Notes: generated from the sequence alone by a model not told the origin. A stretch of 8,583 nucleotides of DNA from Dehalococcoidia bacterium (GCA_030603265.1 JAUVYD010000045.1:1-8583); one strand, 5' to 3'. Shown: positions 1-6,805, counted from the first letter of the stretch. Program-made: numbers and translations.

Positions 1-1185
1 GTCCCGGAGGTACTTGTCGGCGATATTCGTATACTCGGATGCCACCCGGAGTGGTCTCAGACCACCGCGGGCCACGAAGTCCCGTAAGTCGTCAGTGCTG
101 CTCACAGGGATGTCCTCACTCAGGGCGGCAACCACTCTCACCTTGCCGAACCCGAGGTCAACCAGTTCCTTGACCGGGCTTCCCGGAAAGCAAGACAGGT
201 GCTCCCGCAGCCAGTCCTGACCGGTTATCGCCACATCGAAATGGCCACAGGCCACCTGGAGGGGCATATCCTGTGGCCGAACGACCTTGACAGCGAGCCA
301 GTGCGGGCCGGCAAGCAGCCGCCTCTCTGTAGTCTTGCCCGCGTACCCCGGCACATCGAGTCCAGCGCGCTCCAGGAGCTCGACTGCCGGTGTCTTCTGA
401 TGGCCGTCCGGCAGCGCAAGGCGAAGCTCGCGGGCTTGCCAGCGCGCAAGTGTCTCATTCGGAACCTGCATCTGGCACTCTGTCTCATCGGTGCCGGAGC
501 CGACAACGTGTTTTTCAAATGTGCCGTCGAAGCAGGCGAGTATGTCGCTCATGTCTTTCCGCGAGAGCGAATCGGAATTCGCCACGAGGACGGCATTGAC
601 TTCGAATAGCTTCTTGAGTGGCACGAGCCCTTGGGAGAACAGGTCTCGCTCGTTCCGCGCCCACATGACAACAAGGTCGGCGCTTTCGGGTGGGTAGGCG
701 CCGGCCGCGCCCCAGACCGGGAAGACGCGGAAGCGTCTAAGCCGGAGCTCTGCGGCGAGCATAGTCGCCACGTTCGGGTACTCGGAGACAATGTGAAGAG
801 TGCTTTCTGATGCGCTTACGGCATCCATTGAGCAGAGGCTCGAGTAGCGGCTTGCCGCGAGGTACACGGCGCCATCGCGATATTTCAGCGGCGCTATCTC
901 CACAAGCGCCGCAGCCGGATACCGCGCCTTCAATTCCCTCACCCAGTCTGCACCGCAGATGCCCAGGTCGTAGTTGCCCACCGACACATGCACGGAGATG
1001 TCCTTCTCCTGCAGTATCTTGGCGGACAGGTAGTCAAAGCGGGAAGACCAGACACGATACTGTCGGGTTTTCGAGTTGTAGTCTTCGAATGCCACACCGC
1101 TGTTCGCCAGCAGTTCAGATGTAGGAGTAATGAATCTTCCCTTCGGAAGAGCGAATCGGATGGTGCGGGGACTGGTGGCCTCCAC
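1..1185 (-). CDS. hisG: Tandem two-domain HisG: ATP phosphoribosyltransferase catalytic subunit (3' end off the left edge)
   Basis: HisG condenses ATP with PRPP in the first step of histidine biosynthesis. The frame is open from GTG 1185 to base 1, giving 395 visible residues with no stop, already far longer than a short-form HisG (about 210). Two HisG domains are visible. The first, about residues 8-225, has FALPKGRF (11-18), NYDLGICGADWV (71-82) and SEYPN (134-138). The second, from about residue 254, has LALPDGHQ (256-263), VRPQDMP (302-308), HFDVAITGQDWL (315-326) and ASEYTN (382-387), then leaves the window. In domain 1 the usual PRPP loop (acidic residue, then T/S-G-x-T-L) is replaced by ARNERDLFSQGL (176-187), so that domain is probably not catalytic. 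Domain 2 has D for K and H for R in the LPKGR motif, and its PRPP loop is outside the window. GTG 1185 is preferred because AGGG lies 7 bases upstream; TTG 1191 is the alternative. The gene follows hisZ after 9 bases in the same frame. Confidence 0.85.
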   Translation of the reverse strand, partial: MEATSPRTIRFALPKGRFITPTSELLANSGVAFEDYNSKTRQYRVWSSRFDYLSAKILQEKDISVHVSVGNYDLGICGADWVRELKARYPAAALVEIAPLKYRDGAVYLAASRYSSLCSMDAVSASESTLHIVSEYPNVATMLAAELRLRRFRVFPVWGAAGAYPPESADLVVMWARNERDLFSQGLVPLKKLFEVNAVLVANSDSLSRKDMSDILACFDGTFEKHVVGSGTDETECQMQVPNETLARWQARELRLALPDGHQKTPAVELLERAGLDVPGYAGKTTERRLLAGPHWLAVKVVRPQDMPLQVACGHFDVAITGQDWLREHLSCFPGSPVKELVDLGFGKVRVVAALSEDIPVSSTDDLRDFVARGGLRPLRVASEYTNIADKYLRD

Positions 1186-1194
1186 TGTCAAGCC

Positions 1195-2457
1195 CTAGGA
1201 GACAAGCTTCTCGATCACCTCAGTGACCGAGCACGCTGCCTTCTCCTTGGTTTTGCAGTCCGTCAACTCCACGGTGCCGGGAGCCTGCGGTACGACTCGG
1301 ACAATCCAGCGGAACCGGTCGAGGAAGTCGCTGCCACGGCAGATACCGACGGCAACTGCACCACCCGCTATACGGATAGCCCCCGCGACATCAAGGGCGA
1401 GCCTCAGAGCTTCCGGTGAGTTCTCGTCGCAGACAACGGCGACAGCGGCCCCGGAGGACTCCTCCTCGGCCAGCAGGTCCATGATCTGGTCAACGTACAG
1501 AGCAAACCCGCACGCGGGAATGTCCGGGCCACCCATCATGGGAATGAGATTATCGTACCGGCCACCGCCGCCAGCCTTCTCTCCGTCCCCGGTGAGAAGC
1601 TGGAAGCAGATACCAGTGTAGTACTCGAAGCCTCTGACAGCCATGATGTCAATTTGGTAGCCACACTCAAGTTCGTCGAGCAGGCGTGCCACTTCAATAA
1701 ACCTGTCCAGCGCCTGACGGAAAGGTTCTCTCGCAGACGAGGACAGCGCGCGAATATTCTCGAGATAGCCGACGGAGTCGCCCTTCAACTCGATAAGAGG
1801 AAGCAGATAGCGTTTGGTCTGTCCGACAACGGATAGCGCCTCGAAAAGCCCTCGCCAGTCTCCATCGAGCGCAGTCTCTACCAGTCGCTCCTTCTCGGCC
1901 GCAGCAAGGCCAAGTTCGTCGATGAGCGCCTGCAGCAGGCCGGCGTGACATATCTGCAGTCGAACACCGTCAAGTCCGAGACGCGCAACAACATCCCGTG
2001 CAAGTTGCACAATCTCGACCTCGGCAACAACAGGCGCCCCGCCGATGAACTCGGCGCCGCATTGCCATCGCTCGCGTTTCTTGTTGCCGGTCTGCTCGAA
2101 AACAAAGCTGTTGGTTACATATGACAGCCTGACCGGCACACGCGGAGACAGGTTCTCCACATACAGCCGCGCAACCGGGATGGTGCTATCGGGACGCAGC
2201 ACCACACGCTCTCCGCTCCATCCATCCCAGTCGAGGAAGGAATACACCCTCCTCACCATGCCGGGCGTCAGCGTACCGAGAGCAGTGAACAACTGCAGGT
2301 ATTCGATGGTGGGCGGCTTGACCTCTTCGTAGCCGTACGCGAGACAGCCCGCTCTGAAGGCGCTTTCGACGCGGCGGAAGCGAGTCATGTCTGCAGGCAA
2401 CAAGTCACGCATGCCCCTGCATTTCTGGTGTGACAGCACTGGTTCAGTCATCGTCAT
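1195..2457 (-). CDS. hisZ: ATP phosphoribosyltransferase regulatory subunit HisZ
   Basis: HisZ is a catalytically dead histidyl-tRNA synthetase paralogue that assembles with short HisG and is needed for activity and histidine feedback. The 420-residue product has the class II synthetase fold: RGMRDLLP (14-21), a motif-2 region LRPDSTIPVAR (87-97) then ERWQCGAEFIG (129-139), and the HisRS/HisZ signature RGFEYYTG (275-282) followed by GGGGRYDNL (296-304). The motif-2 F-R-x-E arginine of true HisRS is not recognisable (SFVFEQ at 117-122). The motif-3 G-x-G-x-E-R is also absent, replaced by ACGFALYVDQ (315-324). These losses and the adjacent hisG point to HisZ rather than HisRS. A C-terminal segment (about 335-420) resembles an anticodon-binding-like alpha/beta domain, a retained piece that shorter HisZ proteins lack. 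ATG 2457 is the first of two in-frame ATGs (M-T-M-T). A good promoter lies 11 bases upstream. The stop is TAG, 9 bases before hisG. Confidence 0.9.
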   Translation of the reverse strand: MTMTEPVLSHQKCRGMRDLLPADMTRFRRVESAFRAGCLAYGYEEVKPPTIEYLQLFTALGTLTPGMVRRVYSFLDWDGWSGERVVLRPDSTIPVARLYVENLSPRVPVRLSYVTNSFVFEQTGNKKRERWQCGAEFIGGAPVVAEVEIVQLARDVVARLGLDGVRLQICHAGLLQALIDELGLAAAEKERLVETALDGDWRGLFEALSVVGQTKRYLLPLIELKGDSVGYLENIRALSSSAREPFRQALDRFIEVARLLDELECGYQIDIMAVRGFEYYTGICFQLLTGDGEKAGGGGRYDNLIPMMGGPDIPACGFALYVDQIMDLLAEEESSGAAVAVVCDENSPEALRLALDVAGAIRIAGGAVAVGICRGSDFLDRFRWIVRVVPQAPGTVELTDCKTKEKAACSVTEVIEKLVS

Positions 2458-2461
2458 AGAC

Positions 2462-2497
2462 CTGCATGATTCTACATTACCGACAGCACACGTTCAA
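2462..2497 (-). promoter_or_regulatory. hisZ-hisG promoter (sigma70-like)
   Basis: On the minus strand TTGAAC (2492-2497) and TAGAAT (2469-2474) are separated by exactly 17 bases. The predicted transcript start is near 2462, only about 5 bases before the hisZ ATG, so the mRNA would be almost leaderless. Only a weak AGG precedes the start. The assignment rests on consensus match and spacing alone. Confidence 0.6.
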
Positions 2498-2567
2498 TCT
2501 GCGCAGCCATGGCTTGCACGCAGAGTGAACCCACCGCGGTTGTGAGTTACGATACGCTGAAATACGT

Positions 2568-2603
2568 TTGTTGCCATCTCGGCATTCATCTATAATCGTC
2601 ATC
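2568..2603 (+). promoter_or_regulatory. Promoter of the NfeD-slipin operon (sigma70-like)
   Basis: A perfect TATAAT at 2591-2596 is preceded 17 bases upstream by TTGTTG (2568-2573), a half match to the -35 consensus. Transcription would start near 2603, directly in front of a strong Shine-Dalgarno stretch AGGAGGAAGGAG (2604-2615) leading to ATG 2618. It is divergent from the hisZ promoter, and the two share the 160-base gap 2458-2617. No further operator or hairpin was recognised in that gap. Confidence 0.65.
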
Positions 2604-2617
2604 AGGAGGAAGGAGTC

Positions 2618-3928
2618 ATGTTTCGACGACTCAGAGTCGTCACTCTCGCGCTCATAGCGCTTGGTGCTCTAATCTCGCTTGCCGGCCCTGTCACAGGCGA
2701 TGAAAGCCGGAAGGTCGTGGTTATCGAAGTGGACGGCACCATAGTGCCCGTCATCGCCCAGTATATTGAAAGGGGAATAGCCCTCGCTGAGGATACCGGC
2801 GCAAGCGCCTGTGTCATCAAACTCAACACTCCTGGAGGCCTCCTCACCGCAACCGAGGACATCGTCTCGAGCATCATGAATGCTGATGTACCCGTCGTCA
2901 CCTACGTGAGCCCCAAGGGCGCGTGGGCTGCATCGGCCGGGACCTTCATCACACTTGCATCGCACGTCGCGGCCATGACACCGGGGACCACGATAGGCGC
3001 CGCACATCCGGTCGCCGGTGGCGACCAGGAGATACCTGAAGACCACATGAAGAAGATCACCGAGTTCTCAGCGAAGTGGATGAGAACCATCGCCGAGGAC
3101 AGGAACCGGAACGCGGAAGAGGCCGAACTGGCGGTCACCGAAAGCAAGTCCTTCACGGATACGGAAGCCCTGGAGGCCGACATCATCGACCTCCGGGCGG
3201 AATCGCTTGAGAGCCTTCTCGAGCAGATCGACGGCACCGAAGTTGCACTCGCGAGCGGCAGGACAGTCATTCTCGCCACTGCCGGGGCGAGAGCCGAGAC
3301 GGCCGAGATGACCCCGTTCGAGAAGTTCCTGCAGACGGTGACCGACCCCAACGTGGCTTACATCCTCTTCACACTGGCGACAATCGGGCTTATTACGGAG
3401 ATATCGAGTCCCGGTCTCATTGTGCCTGGAGTCGTCGGTGGCATCTGCCTCATTCTCGCGTTCTATTCACTGGGAGTGCTCGACGCATACTGGGGAGGCA
3501 TGGCTCTGATGCTGCTTGCCATGGGGCTCTTTGTGGCGGAGTACTTCACAGCCTCGTTTGGCGTCCTCACCGCAGGGGGAGTAGCCGCCCTTGTGCTCGG
3601 GTCCATCATATTGTTCAGTCGGACTCCAGGCGTTGAAGTCGACACCCGATTGATTGGCCTGGTCACGGCAGGAGCCGCGACGTTTGGCGTGTTCGTACTC
3701 GGCGCCATTATCCGGGGGCAACGGCGCCCCAAGGTCACCGGCACTGAGAGCATGATTAGAGGGCGGGCGATTGCCAAAACGCCCCTGACTCCCAAGGGCA
3801 CCGTACTCGCCGAGGGCGAGCTGTGGAGCGCTGTGGCGGAAGGCGAGCACGTGGCGCCCGGCGAGGAAGTCACCATTGTCAGCGTCGACCGAATGCAGCT
3901 GCGCGTCCGCAAGCCCCCCACATCCTGA
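2618..3928 (+). CDS. nfeD: Long NfeD: membrane-bound ClpP-class serine protease with C-terminal OB domain
   Basis: This is a full-length NfeD1b-type protein (436 residues) of the family of the archaeal stomatin-specific protease PH1510. It starts with a signal/anchor helix (about 5-26). The ClpP/SppA-like domain (about 32-215) contains VIKLNTPGG (66-74) and a Ser106 nucleophile in AASAGTF (104-110). A likely general-base lysine is K145 or K146 in HMKKITEF, matching the Ser-Lys dyad of the family. Four or five hydrophobic segments follow between about 245 and 366, with SSPGLIVPG at 263-271. The C-terminal cytoplasmic OB-fold NfeD domain (about 371-432) includes EGELWSAVAEG (399-409) and PGEEV (414-418). 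It is expected to process or regulate the slipin encoded two genes downstream. ATG 2618 has an excellent ribosome binding site. The stop TGA is followed 13 bases later by the next gene. Substrate and orientation in the membrane are inferred. Confidence 0.92.
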   Translation: MFRRLRVVTLALIALGALISLAGPVTGDESRKVVVIEVDGTIVPVIAQYIERGIALAEDTGASACVIKLNTPGGLLTATEDIVSSIMNADVPVVTYVSPKGAWAASAGTFITLASHVAAMTPGTTIGAAHPVAGGDQEIPEDHMKKITEFSAKWMRTIAEDRNRNAEEAELAVTESKSFTDTEALEADIIDLRAESLESLLEQIDGTEVALASGRTVILATAGARAETAEMTPFEKFLQTVTDPNVAYILFTLATIGLITEISSPGLIVPGVVGGICLILAFYSLGVLDAYWGGMALMLLAMGLFVAEYFTASFGVLTAGGVAALVLGSIILFSRTPGVEVDTRLIGLVTAGAATFGVFVLGAIIRGQRRPKVTGTESMIRGRAIAKTPLTPKGTVLAEGELWSAVAEGEHVAPGEEVTIVSVDRMQLRVRKPPTS

Positions 3929-3941
3929 GGAGACCAGACGA

Positions 3942-4259
3942 ATGTTGTTGCTAGCGGACTGGGATATCACAGGCCCCGCGGCCCTGCTGGCGGGGTTGAC
4001 CGTCGCCTTTCTCGTTGTGTCTGTGGTGGCAGTGGTTCGCAGCCAGAAGCGCAGGCCGGTGGCGGGAACGGAGGATATTCTCGGCCTGGTCGGAACGGTT
4101 CGTACGCGCCTGAACCCTGAGGGCAGCGTCCAGGTACGCGGAGAGCTGTGGCAGGCGCTGTCGAAGGGCCGGGGTCTCGAGCCCGGCGCAAAGGTGGTCG
4201 TGACAGGCATCGAGGGACTCAGACTCACGGTGCAGCTAAAGGAGGAAAGAGATGATTGA
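3942..4259 (+). CDS. Short NfeD: single-pass membrane protein with OB domain
   Basis: The product is a 105-residue protein. It has one N-terminal hydrophobic helix (about 11-33), a basic stop-transfer patch (RSQKRRP, 33-39) and a C-terminal NfeD OB-fold domain (about 40-100). The OB domain is visibly paralogous to the end of the preceding gene: VAGTED, GELWQAL and LEPGAKV align with VTGTES, GELWSAV and VAPGEEV. It has no protease domain. Its likely role is as a partner or membrane adaptor of the slipin, as in other nfeD-slipin operons. ATG 3942 is chosen because AGGAGA sits 8 bases upstream, overlapping the stop of the previous gene. A start at 3876 would overlap that gene by 53 bases in another frame. 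The last 8 bases overlap the slipin start, which suggests translational coupling. Confidence 0.85.
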   Translation: MLLLADWDITGPAALLAGLTVAFLVVSVVAVVRSQKRRPVAGTEDILGLVGTVRTRLNPEGSVQVRGELWQALSKGRGLEPGAKVVVTGIEGLRLTVQLKEERDD

Positions 4260-5025
4260 CCTAGGGTGGATACTGTACGCATTTGTCGCGCTCGTCGTCC
4301 TGATGGTGCTTTCTTCAGCCATCAAGATCGTCCAGGAGTACGAGCGGGCAGGCATTTTCAGGCTCGGGCGATTCGTTGGACTCCGGGGGCCGGGACTCGT
4401 AATCATCATCCCGTTCATCGAACGCGCGCGCAAGGTAGACCTGCGTGTGGTGACGATGGACGTTCCGCAGCAGGAGTGCATCACGCTCGACAACGTGACG
4501 GTTTCCGTGGATGCAGTAATCTACTTCCGCGTTGTGGAGCCGGCGGATGCAATCCTGAAGGTGCTGGATTATGTCAAGGCGACTTCCCTTCTGTCACAAA
4601 CGACTCTGCGAAGCGTCGTGGGGCAGTCCGAGTTGGACGAACTGCTCTCCCATCGCGAGCGGCTGAATGAACGTGTTCAGAGCATCGTGGACGAGGGGAC
4701 CAATCCGTGGGGAATCAAGGTCAGCCTGGTGGAAGTGAAGGATGTCCAGCTTGCAGAGTCCATGCAGCGCTCGATGGCAGCTCAGGCCGAGGCCGAGCGA
4801 GACCGAAGAGCCAAGGTTGTGCATGCCGAGGGTGAGTTCCAGGCAGCCGGCAAGCTCGCGCAAGCCGCCGCGCTCCTCTCCAAGGAGCCGGCCGCACTTC
4901 AGCTCAGATACCTTCAGGCGATGACCGCGATTGCCACAGAGAAAACGAACACTATCCTGTTCCCCATCCCCATCGACCTCGTCAAGCCGTTTCTCGAGCG
5001 GCAACAGCCGCCCAAGGACAAATAG
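4252..5025 (+). CDS. Slipin (stomatin/prohibitin-like SPFH membrane protein)
   Basis: This 257-residue protein is of the bacterial/archaeal slipin type, close to the p-stomatin family. It has an N-terminal membrane segment (about 6-24), then QEYERAGIFRLGRF (28-41) and GLRGPGLVIIIPF (43-55), the conserved entry to the SPFH domain (about 25-180). An alanine- and glutamate-rich region (about 175-215) probably forms the oligomerising coiled coil. The C-terminus holds NTILFPIPIDLV, typical of the family. Slipins form membrane oligomers, and known partners of NfeD proteases are cleaved in their C-terminal hydrophobic region. ATG 4252 has a strong AAAGGAGG 6 bases upstream and overlaps the short NfeD gene by 8 bases. 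The gene ends with TAG shortly before a hairpin terminator. The family call is secure; the cellular role is inferred from the operon. Confidence 0.93.
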   Translation: MIDLGWILYAFVALVVLMVLSSAIKIVQEYERAGIFRLGRFVGLRGPGLVIIIPFIERARKVDLRVVTMDVPQQECITLDNVTVSVDAVIYFRVVEPADAILKVLDYVKATSLLSQTTLRSVVGQSELDELLSHRERLNERVQSIVDEGTNPWGIKVSLVEVKDVQLAESMQRSMAAQAEAERDRRAKVVHAEGEFQAAGKLAQAAALLSKEPAALQLRYLQAMTAIATEKTNTILFPIPIDLVKPFLERQQPPKDK

Positions 5026-5048
5026 TCCCTCCACGTGACATGACGCGA

Positions 5049-5087
5049 AGGGGGTGCGCAACAAGCAGTTGTTGCGCACCCCCTCTT
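5049..5087. terminator. Strong hairpin terminator between convergent operons
   Basis: A perfect 16-base-pair stem (5049-5064 with 5069-5084) closes a four-base GCAG loop. A short T-containing stretch (TCTTGTG) follows on the plus strand. It lies 24 bases after the slipin stop and 48 bases past the pyrD stop on the other strand, so it probably serves both convergent units. The T-tract is weak on both sides. The remaining gap bases show nothing else. Confidence 0.75.
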
Positions 5088-5132
5088 GTGTCCAACCGAC
5101 GCCTGCGCCGGAGCCATTGAGGCTACCGCGAG

Positions 5133-6062
5133 CTACACCACTCCTCTCAACTCCCCTATGTCAGCCAGGCCGTGCCGCTCCATGAAGGCAGCGATTCCGT
5201 CAACGATCTCTACCATCGAGCGCGCGTTGGTGAATGTGGCAGTTCCGACCTGCACAGCGCTAGCACCGGCCATGATGAACTCGACAGCATCCTCCGCAGT
5301 CGAGATTCCCCCACAGCCCACAACCGGAACATCGACGGCGTGAGCGACCGCGTGGACCATGTGGAGCGCAACCGGCTTGATGGCCGGCCCCGACAGGCCA
5401 CCCGAGGGCGTCCCAAGCCGCGACCTGCGGGTCTCAACGTCGATGGCCATGCCGCGCAGGGTGTTGATGAGACATACGGCGTCGGCCCCCGCACTCACGA
5501 CCGCCGCCGCAATGGAGGCGATATCAGTCACGTTCGGGCTGAGCTTCACTATGAGCGGCAATCCGGTCGCGGCCCGAACCGCAGCCGTCACACGGGACGC
5601 CGTGTCCGGACTCGTGCCGAATTCCAGACCACCACGGGACACGTTGGGGCAACTGATGTTGACCTCCACTCCTGCCACCCCGTCAACCGTATCCAGCATA
5701 GCCGCAACCTCGGCGTACTCCTCGATAGAGTGCCCGGCGATATTGACGATCACCGGTACATCCCAGGTGGCCCAGAGGGGGGCTTTGTCGCGCACGACAG
5801 CCTCAACCCCGATGTTCTCCAGTCCCACGGAATTGAGGACTCCTGCTGCTGTCTCCCAGATACGCGGTTGAGGATTGCCATCCCAGGGGACACGAGTCAC
5901 GCCCTTTGTCACGATGGCTCCAAGGCGCCGGACGTGCACCAGGTCGCTATACTCGGTCCCGTAGCCGAAGGTTCCCGAGGCCGGCATCACGGGGTTCTGC
6001 AGCAGCAGCCGGGAGGGATTGTCAGGTGCGAGAGCTACATCCAGTCGTATCGAACGTTCCAC
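5133..6062 (-). CDS. pyrD: Dihydroorotate dehydrogenase, class 1B catalytic subunit
   Basis: This enzyme oxidises dihydroorotate to orotate in pyrimidine biosynthesis, using FMN. Class 1B enzymes pass electrons to NAD through the PyrK Fe-S/FAD subunit. The 309-residue product matches the usual length. It shows NPVMPASGTFGYG (23-35), TKGVT with the FMN-contacting Lys53, NSVGLENIG (77-85), and NISCPNV (135-141) with the active-site base Cys138. It also has a VKLSPNV strand (172-178), VCLINTL (196-202), GGLSGPAIKP (221-230), GCGGI (249-253) and VQVGTA (270-275), which form the phosphate and flavin site. pyrK is not in this window, so it must lie elsewhere if the enzyme is 1B. The start is GTG 6062 with GAGG 5 bases upstream. 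A -10 element lies only 9 bases before the start. It is transcribed divergently from rimI and ends in TAG. Confidence 0.93.
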   Translation of the reverse strand: MERSIRLDVALAPDNPSRLLLQNPVMPASGTFGYGTEYSDLVHVRRLGAIVTKGVTRVPWDGNPQPRIWETAAGVLNSVGLENIGVEAVVRDKAPLWATWDVPVIVNIAGHSIEEYAEVAAMLDTVDGVAGVEVNISCPNVSRGGLEFGTSPDTASRVTAAVRAATGLPLIVKLSPNVTDIASIAAAVVSAGADAVCLINTLRGMAIDVETRRSRLGTPSGGLSGPAIKPVALHMVHAVAHAVDVPVVGCGGISTAEDAVEFIMAGASAVQVGTATFTNARSMVEIVDGIAAFMERHGLADIGELRGVV

Positions 6063-6064
6063 AG

Positions 6065-6100
6065 TGCCTCAATTATCGCAGCAGGCCCAGCACGGCGCAA
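6065..6100 (-). promoter_or_regulatory. pyrD promoter with extended -10
   Basis: On the minus strand TGC followed by GATAAT (6072-6077) makes an extended -10 element, and TTGCGC (6095-6100) lies 17 bases upstream. The predicted start of transcription near 6065 leaves only about 3 bases before the GTG codon. In that case the GAGG in front of the start would fall outside the mRNA, or transcription may begin slightly earlier. The call rests on sequence match only. Confidence 0.5.
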
Positions 6101-6119
6101 CAGCGGGCGGCAACTCGCA

Positions 6120-6135
6120 TGCTACAATCGAACAG
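6120..6135 (+). promoter_or_regulatory. rimI promoter, extended -10
   Basis: TGC followed by TACAAT (6123-6128) is an extended -10 element with no convincing -35, as often seen in this class. Transcription would begin near 6135, two bases before the preferred ATG 6137, predicting a leaderless mRNA. It lies back to back with the pyrD promoter in a 74-base gap. Confidence 0.5.
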
Positions 6136-6136
6136 G

Positions 6137-6805
6137 ATGACGACCGCAAGTTGTCTCTTTCGGCCGATGACGGCAGCGGATATCCCCCAGGTATACGCCA
6201 TCGACCACGAAGCCTTCCCCGCGGAATCCCTGTTCCGTCCGTACTCGAGCTATGCCCGCGAGCTGGAGAACTCCATGGCCCACTACATCGTCGGCTGTGT
6301 GCCCTCGACTCAACGGATGAGGAGGATGGGGCAGCCATGGTTCAGGCGCTTACTGAGCCGACAGTATCTCGAAGAACACGCCGGCGCCTACAGGTCGGAT
6401 GATTTTCTGCTCGGATTCGCAGGGTTCTGGATCATGCTGGACGAAGCCCACGTCATCGCAATCGCCGTGCGCGAGCCATGCCGGCGGCAAGGCATCGGCC
6501 AAGGGCTTCTCGTCTCCATTCTCGACCTGGCGGCCAAGCTGCACGTACGTGTAGTCACACTTGAGGTGAGGGAGGGAAACAAGAGCGCGCAGGCGATGTA
6601 CCTGCGACACGGCTTCTACATCGCCGGCAGGCGGCCGCGGTACTACTCCGATAACCAGGAAGACGCCGTGCTCATGACCATCGATGATATCCACTGCGAC
6701 GAATGCGTGGAACGCCTGAGGCGACTAAGGGCGGAGACACTTCGGAACGGGTGGCTGGCCCATCCACCACTGGTCCCCGACTCGGAGTGGTTGGCAGGAA
6801 GCTAG
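6137..6805 (+). CDS. rimI: RimI-like GNAT N-acetyltransferase, enlarged form
   Basis: GNAT enzymes of the RimI type transfer an acetyl group from acetyl-CoA to protein N-termini, classically ribosomal protein S18. The 222-residue product has LFRPMTAADIPQVYAID (7-23) with AFP (26-28), the beta4 strand GFAGFWIMLDEAHVIAIAV (93-111), and the acetyl-CoA pyrophosphate loop RRQGIGQG (116-123). It continues with TLEVREGNKSAQAMYLRHGF (141-160) and RRPRYY (165-170). It is longer than the usual 150-170 residues. There is an insertion of about 35 residues at 54-88, rich in basic residues, and a C-terminal tail (about 181-222) with HCDEC. I recall similar inserts in Chloroflexota homologues, which fits the organism call but is unverified. 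ATG 6137 is chosen because it begins the domain at the normal place. ATG 6119 and an upstream in-frame extension into pyrD are less likely. The stop overlaps that of SepCysS. Confidence 0.85.
   Translation: MTTASCLFRPMTAADIPQVYAIDHEAFPAESLFRPYSSYARELENSMAHYIVGCVPSTQRMRRMGQPWFRRLLSRQYLEEHAGAYRSDDFLLGFAGFWIMLDEAHVIAIAVREPCRRQGIGQGLLVSILDLAAKLHVRVVTLEVREGNKSAQAMYLRHGFYIAGRRPRYYSDNQEDAVLMTIDDIHCDECVERLRRLRAETLRNGWLAHPPLVPDSEWLAGS

Noticed and set aside
1195..2457. Calling the 420-residue protein histidyl-tRNA synthetase
   Set aside because: The motif-2 arginine and motif 3 are not recognisable, and the gene abuts hisG, so HisZ fits better.
3467..4282. Minus-strand open frame of 271 codons opposite the NfeD genes
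   Set aside because: It is antisense to two clear NfeD genes with good ribosome binding sites. Its product is Ser/Pro/Arg-rich without a domain.
5906..6136. N-terminal extension of rimI beginning inside pyrD
   Set aside because: The extension overlaps the pyrD coding region on the other strand and has no domain. The GNAT domain begins normally from ATG 6137.
5172..6140. Plus-strand open frame of 322 codons opposite pyrD
   Set aside because: It is a shadow of pyrD, which shows all class 1 dihydroorotate dehydrogenase motifs. The opposite product has low-complexity, Arg-rich composition.
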